A stretch of DNA of 64,000 nt from Lysobacterales bacterium. Its GTDB lineage: Bacteria; Pseudomonadota; Gammaproteobacteria; Xanthomonadales; SZUA-5. The stretch covers positions 21,019-85,018 of the forward strand of contig JALHRS010000017.1 of the NCBI GenBank assembly GCA_022841325.1. Reading direction: 5' to 3'. Shown here one piece after another: positions 53,938 through 64,000 of the stretch (positions are counted from its first letter, which is position 1; each line of letters opens with the position of its first letter). The notes beneath the pieces were generated by a model, which was given only the letters and a program-made list of their open reading frames with translations, was not told the origin of the DNA and ran no database searches. A program made the translations under genes and the position numbers.

Positions 53938-54636
53938 TTACGGCCGGTTGATCGGCACCTTGCCGGGCTCCACGCCGGCCATCATGAAGCGGGCATTGAA
54001 GGCCACGGTGATGCGCTCGCCGTCCCCCATGTAGGGGCGCACTTCGTGCAGCACCCAGGAGGGAAACATCACCAGTTGCCCGGCTTCCAGCTTGAACTGG
54101 CGCGGCGCATAGGCGTAGGGCTGGCTCATGCGGGCGATGGCCATGTCGATGAACATGGTGTTGGCTGCCATCGGGCTGACAAAACTGAGCAGGCCACTGT
54201 CCTGGAGGCCGCTGCGATCGTCGCCGGCGGCGACGCAATAAACTCCGGACCAGCTCGCCATCGGATGATTGTGCAGGGCGAAATAGCCGCCCTTGCGGGT
54301 CACGTGAAACCAGGATTCGGCGGCGATGTGCAGCTTGCGCAGTTGCTCCAGATCGTAGCCGTTGAGTTCGCGGATCGCCCGATAAAGCTGCGCCCAGCAG
54401 TAATCACGCAGCTCGGCCACGGGTTTGTCGGGCCAGTCGAAAAGCTGAAAATTGCTCTCGTACAGGGCCTCGTTGCGCTGTACCAGTGGCTGCGGATTGG
54501 CGTAGCGCTCGCCAGCGGATTCCCGCGCCAGGAACAGCTCGCGCAGGCGCTGGTTGAGGTCGGCGGGATCGGGATGCTGACAGAGCACGAAGGGCACCGC
54601 AAAACCGGGTGCGATCTGGAAGGTGGGCAGGCTCAT
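53938..54636 (-). CDS. Putative 2OG-Fe(II) oxygenase (TIGR02466-like)
   Basis: ESWFHVTRKGGYFALHNHPMASWSGVYCVAAGDD; LVMFPSWVLHEVRPYMGDGERITVAFN. Confidence 0.82.
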   Translation of the reverse strand: MSLPTFQIAPGFAVPFVLCQHPDPADLNQRLRELFLARESAGERYANPQPLVQRNEALYESNFQLFDWPDKPVAELRDYCWAQLYRAIRELNGYDLEQLRKLHIAAESWFHVTRKGGYFALHNHPMASWSGVYCVAAGDDRSGLQDSGLLSFVSPMAANTMFIDMAIARMSQPYAYAPRQFKLEAGQLVMFPSWVLHEVRPYMGDGERITVAFNARFMMAGVEPGKVPINRP

Positions 54637-54729
54637 GGGGCAATCAGCGAAATGGACTGCGGCCTAGGCTAACCGCTTCAACCCGAACGCGCAGTGCCCC
54701 CGATCAAGCGGGGGCGCCTGTTGCGACGC

Positions 54730-56364
54730 TCAGTCTTCGCGCTCGCGCACACCGAGGCCACTCAGTGCAGCGCGCGAGGACGAACGCTCTTCCTGCTGTT
54801 CGCCTCGGTCCTCCTGCTGGCGCTCCTCGCGGGGCGCCTCGTAGCGGGGCTCCTCGCGGGGCGCCTCGTAGCGGGGCTCCTCGCGGGGCTGCTCAAAGCG
54901 CGGCTGCTCGTAGCGCGGCTCTTCGCGCGGGGCCTCATACCTCGGCTCTTCGCGCGGGGCCTCGAAGCGCGGTTGCTCGCGGGGCTCCTCATAGCGGAGT
55001 TGCTCTCGGCCGCCACCCATGTCGCGCGACCGACCCGATGCGCCGCCCGACCAATCGCTGCGCGGGCTTTGCGGCTGCGGCTCGATCACCTGCGGCGTTG
55101 CCGACGGCGCCTCGAACTGCTGACGGCTGTCTTCGCGGATTCGGCTTCGCGGATTCGGCACTTCGCCCTGATAGACCGGCTCCGAGACACCGAAGCGACC
55201 GTCCGCAGCACCGTTGTCGCGGCCGCGACCATAGGCCGAGGTATCCGGCACGCTTTCGTCCAGCCGTGGCGCCGGCTCTACCGAGCGGTTCCAGTCGCGA
55301 CCGCCGACCTCGGCGCCTGAAAGATCCGCCTCCCGAGTCCGCCCTGCGGCACCGGCATCGGGGCCGCGAACGTCGGCCGGCACACCAAAGCCATAGTTGC
55401 CCGACGGAAAGGGCGCGTTGAAGCCCGGCGCCGGGGCACCCGGCTCCACCACCCGCGCCGGTGCCTGGCGCGCATCGATCACCGTGCCGGCGGCCAGACC
55501 ACTGTAGTCACGCCCGGTATCGCGGCCACGCGGCGGCGGCTGCAGGCCGGCCGCAGCCAGGTCCCGCGCTTCCCAGTAGGCACTGGTGGTCACGGCCCGC
55601 GGCGAAACCGTGCGTGGCGGCGCGGCGTTGACCGCCGGCAGGCCGATGTTGTCGATCAGCTCGCGCCTGTAGCGCGGATTGCGCTCGACATAGTCGTAAT
55701 TCGAACGCACCTGGCCCACCCAGATCACCGTGAATTCATTGCTGTAGCTGATGAAACTGGAGGAAGAGAAATACGGCTCCCAGCCCCACAGCGTCGAGTA
55801 GGCGGTGTCGTAGGTGTAATAGCCGTAACGCGAATCGCCCTCCCACAGATCGACCAGGTAGTCGTAGTCACGGCAGTACCAGTAGCCACGATCGAAGCGG
55901 TAGAGATCGAAGAAGTACAGCAGATCGGCGGTCCAGCGCGTCAGCGGGCCGAGCGAGTAGACCCAGCCACGGTAGGGGTCGGCGGTGTAGACGATGCCGT
56001 AGCGATCAATGCTGTAGGCCCAGCCGGTGGTCGGATCCATGAACCACATGTCGCCGCGGTAGTAGGTGTAGACCACCCGGTAGCGCGGTGCACTGCGCCA
56101 GTTCCAGCGTGGATCGAAGCGTCGGTGGTAGACCCGCACCGCACCGGCCGGCGCCGAATTCCAGCGCCCCTGGCGGGTAGGACTGGCCACCCGGATCTGT
56201 TGGCGCCAGTAGCCGTAGTCATCCTGATAGCTGGGCAGCAACGGCGCCGCCACTGCCACGGCGCGCGCCGAACTCGCTTGCGCCAGGGTGGGTGCAGAAT
56301 GCAGCAAGGCAGCCGTGGACAGCGCCAGGGCGGCAAGCATCTTGAAGGTCGAAGGCATGGCCAT
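54730..56364 (-). CDS. Secreted Tyr/Trp-rich protein with C-terminal PREEPRYE tandem repeats
   Basis: Signal peptide; YRVVYTYYRGDMWFMDPTTGWAYSIDRYGIVYTADPYRGWVYS; C-terminal EAPREEPRYE repeats. Confidence 0.75.
   Translation of the reverse strand: MAMPSTFKMLAALALSTAALLHSAPTLAQASSARAVAVAAPLLPSYQDDYGYWRQQIRVASPTRQGRWNSAPAGAVRVYHRRFDPRWNWRSAPRYRVVYTYYRGDMWFMDPTTGWAYSIDRYGIVYTADPYRGWVYSLGPLTRWTADLLYFFDLYRFDRGYWYCRDYDYLVDLWEGDSRYGYYTYDTAYSTLWGWEPYFSSSSFISYSNEFTVIWVGQVRSNYDYVERNPRYRRELIDNIGLPAVNAAPPRTVSPRAVTTSAYWEARDLAAAGLQPPPRGRDTGRDYSGLAAGTVIDARQAPARVVEPGAPAPGFNAPFPSGNYGFGVPADVRGPDAGAAGRTREADLSGAEVGGRDWNRSVEPAPRLDESVPDTSAYGRGRDNGAADGRFGVSEPVYQGEVPNPRSRIREDSRQQFEAPSATPQVIEPQPQSPRSDWSGGASGRSRDMGGGREQLRYEEPREQPRFEAPREEPRYEAPREEPRYEQPRFEQPREEPRYEAPREEPRYEAPREERQQEDRGEQQEERSSSRAALSGLGVRERED
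54823..55005. repeat. In-frame coding tandem repeat (about 24-nt units)
   Basis: Repeated ggcgcctcgtagcggggctcctcgcgg units encoding APREEPRYE. Confidence 0.85.
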
Positions 56365-56529
56365 GAATCACCTCGTCACGGGATGAGGGGAAGTCCCGGC
56401 CGTTCGCCGCGACTTCATGCCCGCATCCTGCGCGCAGTCATCTGAAGCGATGCCTGCTGGGCGACCGAATGACATCGGTTGTTCATGGCCGAGCAAGCTG
56501 CGGCATGTCCGGCGGATCGCCAGCCCCCC

Positions 56530-56604
56530 TGTGGGAGCGGATTCATCCGCGACGGTGCCTTCTTTCCGGACATGCCAGATCGCGGGCAGAGCCCGCTCCC
56601 ACAG
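56530..56604. repeat. Paired inverted REP-like elements
   Basis: tgtgggagcggattcatccgcga ... tcgcgggcagagcccgctcccaca. Confidence 0.85.
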
Positions 56605-56632
56605 GGTCGGACAAAGCCGCAGGCTGATCCGA

Positions 56633-57661
56633 TCAGCCCAGACCCAGTCCGGGCGGGTACTCGGGTTTCTGATCGCGCGCCAGCAGGGACTTCAGACCAT
56701 CGGCCGGGGTGGTTTCACCATGCAACACGGCCTGTACGCGCGAGGAGATCGGCAGGTCCAGATCGAAACGCGCGGCCAGCCGCATGACTTCGTCGGCAGT
56801 CTGCACGCTCTCGACCACCTGACCGATTTCGGCGACGGCGTCCGGCAAGGATGTGCCGCGGCCCAACGCCAGTCCCAGTCGGCGATTGCGCGACAAGTCG
56901 CCGGTACAAGTCAGTACCAGATCGCCCAGGCCCGCCAGTCCGATGATGGTTTCGGCGCGCCCGCCCAGACACAGATTCAGTCGCAACATCTCGTTGAGGC
57001 CGCGCGTGATCAGCCCGGCACGTGCATTCAGCCCGAGCTGCATGCCGTCGCAAATGCCGGTGGCCACCGCCAGCACGTTCTTCATCGCGCCGCCAAGTTC
57101 GGCGCCGCGGATATCGTTGCCGCTGTAGGCGCGAAAATTGGATCCGTGCAGGGATCGAGCAACGCTCTGCGCAAAAGCGTCATCGTCCGAGTGCACGGTG
57201 ACAGCACTGGGCAAGGCCAGAGCGACTTCCCTGGCGAAGCTAGGCCCGGTGACCACGGCCTTGGGCAGTTCGACGCCCAGTATGCGATCGGCCACCTCAT
57301 GCAGGAAATCGCCGGATCCGGGCTCGAATCCCTTCGTCGCCCAGGCCAGACCCAGCAGGCCCGCAGGCAGATGCGGCTTGACCATTTCCAGGGTGTCGGC
57401 GAAAGCGTGGCTGGGAACCACCACCAACAAGGCATCCATGCCCGTCAGCGCCTCTGGCAGATCCGTGGTGTAGGCAATAGCGCCGGGCAAGGCAATGCCC
57501 GGCAGATATTGCCGGTTTTCCAGCGCTGCGCCCATGGGCGTCAGCGCCTCGGGCTTGCGCCCCCACAAACGAACTTCAAGGTTGTTGCGCGCCAGCAGCG
57601 AGGCCAGCGCCGTGCCCCAGGAACCGGCCCCGAGGACTGCGATGCGCGCGATGCTGCTCAC
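56633..57661 (-). CDS. gpsA: NAD(P)H-dependent glycerol-3-phosphate dehydrogenase
   Basis: [40 protein letters not shown]-type motif. Confidence 0.97.
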   Translation of the reverse strand: MSSIARIAVLGAGSWGTALASLLARNNLEVRLWGRKPEALTPMGAALENRQYLPGIALPGAIAYTTDLPEALTGMDALLVVVPSHAFADTLEMVKPHLPAGLLGLAWATKGFEPGSGDFLHEVADRILGVELPKAVVTGPSFAREVALALPSAVTVHSDDDAFAQSVARSLHGSNFRAYSGNDIRGAELGGAMKNVLAVATGICDGMQLGLNARAGLITRGLNEMLRLNLCLGGRAETIIGLAGLGDLVLTCTGDLSRNRRLGLALGRGTSLPDAVAEIGQVVESVQTADEVMRLAARFDLDLPISSRVQAVLHGETTPADGLKSLLARDQKPEYPPGLGLG

Positions 57662-57673
57662 GAATGCGGCAGA

Positions 57674-58174
57674 TCAGGCTGCAGCCTGTTCCTGGCGGCG
57701 ACGCACCTGATCGGCGTAGATCTGCTCGAAGTTGATCGGCTGCATCAGGAAGGCCGGGAAACCGCCCTGCTCGATCATGTAGGAAATGGTCTGACGCGCG
57801 TAGGGGAAGATCACGTGCGGGCAATAGGTGCCGATGACCATGTCCAACTGCTGCGGCTCGAAACCGGCCAGACCAAAAATGCCGGCCTGCTGGGTTTCAG
57901 CGAGGTACGCGGTCTTCTCGCCGATCTTGCAGGTCACGGTGATGGTGAGGACGATTTCGTACACACCCTCGGCCAGCTGCTGCGCCTTCTGGCCCAGGTT
58001 CAGTTCGATCTTCGACTGACCCTGCTCCTGAAAGATGTGCGGCGCGCCCGGGGCTTCGAAGGAAGCATCCTTGACGTAGATCTTCTGAACGGTCAGCTGC
58101 GGGCCGGATGCGGCTTCGCCGGCGCCGGCGCCGTTTCCGTTGGTGCCCGCGGTGTTGGTGTCTTCATTGGCCAT
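57674..58174 (-). CDS. secB: Protein-export chaperone SecB
   Basis: IYVKDASFEAPGAPHIFQEQGQSKIELNLGQKAQQL; LIGTYCPHVIFPYARQTISYMIEQGGFP-like block. Confidence 0.97.
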   Translation of the reverse strand: MANEDTNTAGTNGNGAGAGEAASGPQLTVQKIYVKDASFEAPGAPHIFQEQGQSKIELNLGQKAQQLAEGVYEIVLTITVTCKIGEKTAYLAETQQAGIFGLAGFEPQQLDMVIGTYCPHVIFPYARQTISYMIEQGGFPAFLMQPINFEQIYADQVRRRQEQAAA

Positions 58175-58498
58175 GATGGATCGTCCTTCAAGAGAAAGCG
58201 GATGGATCGGGGGAGCGCACGAATGCGCAATGGATAAGGGTTCAGCGCGACAAGATTCGCGCGCAGCCCGCGATTATCGCACGGCGAGACGCGGATCGAA
58301 AAACGCGGAGATCGGCAGTGCCCGAATGGGGTGAGGGTGTAGGACCAGAATTTCAAGAGCCAGGGTGGTCAATGCGGCGAACGCAGGCGGCCATTTCGCG
58401 GTGGCGCGAATGGCCGTGGGGGCGCGGCGCATTGATATTGCGGTCCACGAACCCGGGCAGTGCGTCTGGCGCATCGACGCCGATTTCGCGATCTTGCA

Positions 58499-58560
58499 GG
58501 TCCAGACTCGTCTGGACGCTCTTTCAGAAACCGCTAAAAGCGTCCAGACAAGTCTGGACC
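58499..58560. repeat. Double GGTCCAGACNNGTCTGGACGC palindrome in inverted arrangement
   Basis: ggtccagactcgtctggacgct ... agcgtccagacaagtctggacc. Confidence 0.9.
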
Positions 58561-58570
58561 CACAAGAGCC

Positions 58571-58626
58571 CGAGTCCCGAGTCCCGAGTCCCGAGTCCCG
58601 AGTCCCGAGTCCCGAGTCCCGAGTCC
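58571..58626. repeat. Perfect heptamer array (CGAGTCC)8 downstream of rpoH
   Basis: Eight identical CGAGTCC units; on the minus strand GGACTCG. Confidence 0.97.
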
Positions 58627-58641
58627 CGGCTCTACGGTCGC

Positions 58642-59502
<861 letters not shown>

Positions 59503-59561
59503 CGACAACTCCTGAATTTGAAGGGCTGGCGGACACCAGGTCCGTACCCGATGGCCGCATT

Positions 59562-59588
59562 TTAGCACTCTCGCTTGGAGAGTGCTAA
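59562..59588. promoter_or_regulatory. CIRCE element (HrcA operator) upstream of rpoH
   Basis: TTAGCACTC-TCGCTTGGA-GAGTGCTAA: exact 9-9-9 CIRCE. Confidence 0.95.
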
Positions 59589-59699
59589 TGGGCCAAAGTT
59601 CCCCCGGAACCGGGCACGTTCAGCTTTGGCTGACAATTGGCAGCTGACCGCTCTGCGCCGATGACCGACGATCATCTCTCGGTGGGGGCTGAATCTCCC

Positions 59700-59923
59700 A
59701 ACGCGGAGAACGCAGAGAGTCGCCGAGAACGCGGACCAAGCCAGGGAGTGTCTGCCCGTGGGTGGCTTTCGCCGTCCGAGATCACACAGCCATCCGCTAT
59801 GCGCGCCTGGGCTCCTTATCCCGATTCTCAGCGCCAGCGCTCTTCTCTGCGTTCTCCGCTCTTCTCTGCGTTCTCCGCTCTTCTCTGCGTTCTCCGCGCC
59901 TCTCTGCGTTCTCCGCGTTGAAG
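59700..59923. repeat. Long AACGCAGAG-type inverted repeat element
   Basis: aacgcggagaacgcagagagtcgccgagaacgcgg ... ctcttctctgcgttctccg (x3) cgcctctctgcgttctccgcgtt. Confidence 0.85.
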
Positions 59924-59944
59924 ACCTTGGCCGCGAGGGCCCTC

Positions 59945-60676
59945 CTACAGCTGGCTCGCTGGGGGCAATTGCCAATCGATGGGCTTGCCGCCGCGGACCT
60001 TCAGATAGTGGTTGGCGCGGGAGAAGTGATCGCAGCCGATGAAGCCGCGATAGGCCGACAGCGGTGAGGGATGGGGCGCGCGCAGCACCAGATGGCGACG
60101 CGGATCGAGCAGCTTGCCCTTGGCCTGCGCATAAGCCCCCCAGAGCATGAACACCAGACCCTCGCGTTCGGCATTGAGCAGGCCGATGATGCGGTCGGTG
60201 AAGGCTTCCCAGCCTTTGCCCTGATGCGCTCCGGCGCGGCCACGCTCGACCGTGAGCACCGCATTCAGCAACAGCACGCCGCGATCGGCCCACGGCAGCA
60301 GGCAGCCGTGTCCGGGCGGCTCGATGCCTAGATCGCGCTTGAGTTCGGCAAACACATTCACCAGCGAGGGCGGCACGTCGACCCCCGGCGGTACCGAAAA
60401 GCACAGCCCCTGTGCCTGGCCCGGGCCGTGATAAGGGTCCTGACCCAGAATCACCACCTGCACCCGATCGAAGGGCGTGTGGTCCAGGGCCGCGAAGATC
60501 TGGCGGGGTGGCGGGTAGATCTGCTTGCCTGCCTGAATCTGCTCACGCAGCCAGCCGCGCAGCTGCTGCATCGCCGGCGACAACAGTTCCGGCAGCAGGC
60601 GCTGCTTCCAGCTCTCATCCAGACGGATGCGGGCAGCGGCGGCCTGATTCTGGTCGACCGGGCTGTCAGCGAGCAT
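59945..60676 (-). CDS. ung: Uracil-DNA glycosylase
   Basis: [54 protein letters not shown]. Confidence 0.97.
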   Translation of the reverse strand: MLADSPVDQNQAAAARIRLDESWKQRLLPELLSPAMQQLRGWLREQIQAGKQIYPPPRQIFAALDHTPFDRVQVVILGQDPYHGPGQAQGLCFSVPPGVDVPPSLVNVFAELKRDLGIEPPGHGCLLPWADRGVLLLNAVLTVERGRAGAHQGKGWEAFTDRIIGLLNAEREGLVFMLWGAYAQAKGKLLDPRRHLVLRAPHPSPLSAYRGFIGCDHFSRANHYLKVRGGKPIDWQLPPASQL

Positions 60677-60711
60677 GTGCTGTCTCGTTGATCTTCGGCC
60701 TCGCCGGTGAA

Positions 60712-60958
60712 GGGGCACGGGGCAGGGGGCACGGGCCCAAGCTCGTCGCGAGCTCTGACTTCAACGTGAGGCAGTGTTTCCGATGGCTTGCCCTTGCTTC
60801 AATGAAGAAACAAGCGGGGTGGGAGCGACGGGGACACACAGCAAGCGCTGGACAATCTTTCGGACCCATATCCTGACTCAATCCGGGCATGACTCCAATT
60901 CCGCGCCAAAGCCCGCCAATGGTCCGCCGCTGGGCCCGTGCCCCCTGCCCCTTGCCCC
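60712..60958. repeat. Heptamer inverted repeat (GGGGCAC word) with about 200-bp core
   Basis: GGGGCAC GGGGCAG GGGGCAC GGGCCC ... GGGCCCGTGCC CCCTGCC CCTTGCC CC. Confidence 0.9.
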
Positions 60959-61007
60959 AACTCGACCGTGCGAACAGCCGCACGAACAGAGACGAAGAAC
61001 CCTCCCG

Positions 61008-61847
61008 TCAGGCACCCGCCTGCGCCCTCAGTGCCCGCGCCACCCGCAGCTGGAAGCCGAGCTTGGTGATCAACAGACGCTCTTCGGTGGGCTTCTGCAC
61101 CAGATCATTGGCACCGGCCCGCAGCAAGGCGGTCTGGTTGCTGGCGTTGTCGTCGCCGGTCATCACCAGTATCGGCAGCGTACCCTTGGAATAGCCAAAT
61201 CGCCCGCGTACCACTTCCAGCAGATCGCCGCCGGTCAGTCCACCCTTGAGATAGACATCAGTCAGGATGATGTCGGCACCCAGGCGCCCTTCGTCCTGGG
61301 CCTTGTCCAGAATCTCGATGGCATCCTCTACGCTGACCACGTGATTCACGGTCAAGCCGTGCTTTTCCATCATGCGCCGGGTGGCCACCGCCACCACGCG
61401 CGAATCCTCCACATAGAGCACATCCCCGGGCACCTGGCCTTCGGGACGGATATAGCCGCGGATGAAGGTGGACAGCGCCTGCGGTCCGAGAGACTTGTCG
61501 AAATAGTCGGTGATATCGACCGAGAGGTCACGATTCATCAGCCGTTCCTGGACATCGCCGGACACGACCACGATGGGGATGTAGGCCTGCGGCGAATTCT
61601 CGCGGATGTGGCGCGCCAGTTCCATGCCGTCCATGTCAGGCAGGCGCAGCGCCATCGTCACCAGATCCACCACGCCTTCGGCCAGATGCGCCATGGCTTC
61701 CTCGCCGGTGCTGCAGGCGAGCACGGTGACGCCGGGCAGGTCCTGGTGCAGCAGCTGGTCGATGATCTTGCGGACCACTTTGGATCCGTCGACAACCATT
61801 ACCCGCGGCGTATCGCTGGAAATGTGTCGAGTCACCGATGTTTCCAT
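61008..61847 (-). CDS. Dual receiver-domain response regulator
   Basis: VMVVDGSKVVRKIID...LVTMALRLPDMDGMELARH and VLYVEDSRVVAVATRRMM...DIILTDVYLKGGLTGGDLLE. Confidence 0.88.
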   Translation of the reverse strand: METSVTRHISSDTPRVMVVDGSKVVRKIIDQLLHQDLPGVTVLACSTGEEAMAHLAEGVVDLVTMALRLPDMDGMELARHIRENSPQAYIPIVVVSGDVQERLMNRDLSVDITDYFDKSLGPQALSTFIRGYIRPEGQVPGDVLYVEDSRVVAVATRRMMEKHGLTVNHVVSVEDAIEILDKAQDEGRLGADIILTDVYLKGGLTGGDLLEVVRGRFGYSKGTLPILVMTGDDNASNQTALLRAGANDLVQKPTEERLLITKLGFQLRVARALRAQAGA

Positions 61848-61905
61848 GCCCCAGTCCCCTTCCCTGCCGTGCCCGTGGGCGCCGTGATGATGCAGCAACA
61901 GCCAA

Positions 61906-62880
61906 CTACCGCGGCTCGGCGTCCCGCAGGTGGCGCGCGCTCGCGAGCCAGGCCCCGAACCATCCGAGGACAGCGCCGTAGAGTACCAACAGCAAAGCCC
62001 CGCGCAGCCCCGGCCCCTGTAACGAAAATCCCGCGCCGTAGCTTAGCGCAAGCTGGTCCACCGCGGGCTGCATCGCGAGCATTCCTGCATGCACCAGCGC
62101 CAGTGCCAGCAGGCCGCCGACAACGCCATACCAGATGCCGATGTAGAGGAAGGGCCTGCGTACGTGCCCGTCGCTGGCGCCGAGCAGTTTCAGGATCAGG
62201 ATTTCCTCGCGCTTCAACGAGATTTCGAGGCGGATGGTGTTGCCCACCACCAGCAGCACGGCGACCGCCAGGATCGCCGCGCCGAGCAGGATCGCCCGCC
62301 GCACCAGCTCCAGCAGCGCCTCCAGCCGTTCCAGCCAACGGCGATCGACCTGCACCCAATCGACCTCCGGCCGGGTCGCCAGTTCCGACTTGAAGCCATC
62401 GAGTCTGGCAACGCCAGCAGAGCTCAGCCGCACGATCACCAGCGCCGGCATCGGATTGGCGTCGAGTGCACCCAGAGCCTCAGCGAAATCACTCATTTCC
62501 CGCAGCTCGGTCAGGGCGTCATCGGGCGACCGCACTTCGGTCTCGGCCACCTCCGGGCGACCGTCCAGGGCATCAGCCAGTTCCAGCGCCCGCTCGACCG
62601 GCTCGCCAGCCGCCAGGAACACGGTCAGATCGCCACTCGGTCGCCACGACACGGCGGCGCGGTCGACCTGATCCAGTGCCAGAAAACCCAGCGCCGGCAG
62701 CACCAGCGCCACCGCGATCACACCCAGGGTCAGCAGCTGACCGAAGGGATCCCGCAGCAGCCGCAACAGCCCGGCACGCAGGCCCAGGACATGCGAACGC
62801 GACCAGGCGCGGCGGCGATTGCCCGCGGGCCGCGCCAGTTCAACCGTCTCGGCCATACCAGTCCTCCGGACGGAAATCAT
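61906..62880 (-). CDS. ftsX: Cell division protein FtsX
   Basis: Permease with N-terminal TM, extracellular loop and three C-terminal TMs; overlaps ftsE. Confidence 0.93.
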   Translation of the reverse strand: MISVRRTGMAETVELARPAGNRRRAWSRSHVLGLRAGLLRLLRDPFGQLLTLGVIAVALVLPALGFLALDQVDRAAVSWRPSGDLTVFLAAGEPVERALELADALDGRPEVAETEVRSPDDALTELREMSDFAEALGALDANPMPALVIVRLSSAGVARLDGFKSELATRPEVDWVQVDRRWLERLEALLELVRRAILLGAAILAVAVLLVVGNTIRLEISLKREEILILKLLGASDGHVRRPFLYIGIWYGVVGGLLALALVHAGMLAMQPAVDQLALSYGAGFSLQGPGLRGALLLVLYGAVLGWFGAWLASARHLRDAEPR

Positions 62881-63532
62881 CGATCATGCGCCCGCGATCG
62901 AGCACCAGGGTGCGTTTGCGCATGCGCTGGATCAGCGGCAGGTCGTGACTGGCGATGATCACCGTGGTGCCCTGCTCCTTCAGTTCAACGAACAGGCCCA
63001 TGATCTCGGCCGCCAGCTTGGGATCGAGGTTGCCGGTGGGCTCGTCGGCCAGCAACAGATCGGGGATGCCGACCATGGCCCGGGCGATGCCCAGACGCTG
63101 CTGCTCGCCGGTCGACAGCTCGCCCGGCAACGCCGGTTCACGACCGCCCAGTCCGACCTGCTCCAGCGCGCGCGAGACCCGCGGCGCGATATCGGCCTCG
63201 GCAACGCCATCCAGCCGCATCGGCAGGGCGACATTGTCGAAGGCGCTGCGGTCTAGCAGCAGGCGATGATCCTGAAACACCAGTCCCAGACGCCGACGGT
63301 AGGCCGGCAGGCCGCGTCGGCGGACGTCGGCCAGTCGCTTGCTGAAGACCTCGATATAGCCCTCACTGGGACGCTCGATCAGTGCCAGCAATTTCAGCAG
63401 CGTGCTCTTGCCGGCACCGGAATGCCCGGTGACATAGACCATTTCCCCATAGCCGATCTCGAAGCTGATATCGACCAGCGCCTCGCGCCCTTCGGCATAA
63501 CGCTTGCTGACCAGTTCAAAGCGGATGGACAT
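62840..63532 (-). CDS. ftsE: Cell division ATP-binding protein FtsE
   Basis: MVYVTGHSGAGKSTLLKLLALIERPSEG; LSTGEQQRLGIARAMVGIPDLLLADEPTGNLDP. Confidence 0.97.
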   Translation of the reverse strand: MSIRFELVSKRYAEGREALVDISFEIGYGEMVYVTGHSGAGKSTLLKLLALIERPSEGYIEVFSKRLADVRRRGLPAYRRRLGLVFQDHRLLLDRSAFDNVALPMRLDGVAEADIAPRVSRALEQVGLGGREPALPGELSTGEQQRLGIARAMVGIPDLLLADEPTGNLDPKLAAEIMGLFVELKEQGTTVIIASHDLPLIQRMRKRTLVLDRGRMIDDFRPEDWYGRDG

Positions 63533-63598
63533 GGCAGATCCGGCACCCAGATGCGCCGATTATGCGGAAGGCCGGGGCCGAATGGGCGAAGGACGAGT

Positions 63599-63890
63599 AT
63601 TTGTCCGCAGATGTCGCAGATGAACGCAGATGAGAGCGAAAAATTGATCACGTTTGCCGCACCTGCGGACCCCACTGCATTCCTGACCCAATCCGAATCC
63701 GCTCCTGAACATCTGCGAACATCTGCGTCATCTGCGGACAAAGGCTCTGCCTTGGTCGCCCGCACCTGCGGACCCCACTGCATTCCTGACGCAACCCGAA
63801 TCCGCTTCTGAACATCTGGGGCATCTGCGGACAAAGGCTCTGCCTTGGTCGCCCGCACCTGCGGGCCCACTGCATTCCTGACGATCGCGG
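63599..63890. repeat. CGCAGATGA-type repeat followed by three imperfect 93-103-bp tandem copies
   Basis: tccgcagatgtcgcagatgaacgcagatg; gcacctgcggaccccactgcattcctgac begins near 63659, 63762 and 63855. Confidence 0.85.
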
Positions 63891-64000
63891 TAGAGACGCG
63901 CCTCACGGCACGCCCCCCGCACAGATCCCGGCGGGCGTGATTGACGCACCGGGCTCCCACCTTGGGTGATTGGCGGCAAAGCGCACGCTCGGCCACGGAT

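Noticed and set aside
54694-55320. Plus-strand ORF with LLAGRLVAGLLAG repeats
   Set aside because: Antisense reading of the PREEPRYE coding repeat of the secreted protein.
56417-58237. 606-aa plus-strand ORF
   Set aside because: Antisense to gpsA and secB, which have clear motifs.
60774-62393. 539-aa plus-strand ORF
   Set aside because: Antisense to the response regulator and ftsX; low-complexity Pro/Ala/Arg end.
63599-63890. Possible CRISPR-like or VNTR coding repeat
   Set aside because: Only three long imperfect copies, no regular repeat/spacer pattern and no convincing frame.

Overview
This 64 kb, GC-rich, gene-dense window looks like a gammaproteobacterial chromosome, probably Xanthomonadales/Lysobacterales-like (inferred from gene content and repeat style; no search was run). 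I recognise about 50 protein genes and 2 tRNAs. Core genes include cca, trpS, rph, rdgB, hemW, queD, the complete F1Fo ATP synthase operon atpIBEFHAGDC, secB, gpsA, rpoH, ung and ftsEX. No prophage, ICE, transposase or CRISPR array was seen. The accessory signal has two parts. (1) Intergenic regions carry several families of modular inverted repeats. The most striking has arms that are tandem heptamers with a near-invariant GG every 7 nt. Each locus uses its own word (GGTTGTC, GGGGCAC, GGGACCC, GGAAAAR, GGGACTC), and the two arms of a locus are usually reverse complements of each other. I count about ten loci. They interrupt all three atpA/G/D/C junctions, an antitoxin/PIN-toxin pair and the kinase/sigma junction, and one lies directly 3' of rpoH. 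(2) There is a phospho-signalling neighbourhood: an STPK plus ECF-type sigma factor, then FHA-SpoIIE phosphatase, STAS, coiled-coil/FHA-like and cNMP-FHA genes, with a distant RsbW-like ATPase. Other notable items are a perfect CIRCE (HrcA operator) upstream of rpoH, two PhaR/PhbF-type operators upstream of a phasin, a dual-receiver protein with a degenerate first receiver, a kinase/class-III-aminotransferase fusion, a secreted esterase with an SGWG-type N-terminal domain, and a bacterial DUF1704 (MATCAP-like) protein. All family calls come from reading the sequence by eye; no database search was possible.
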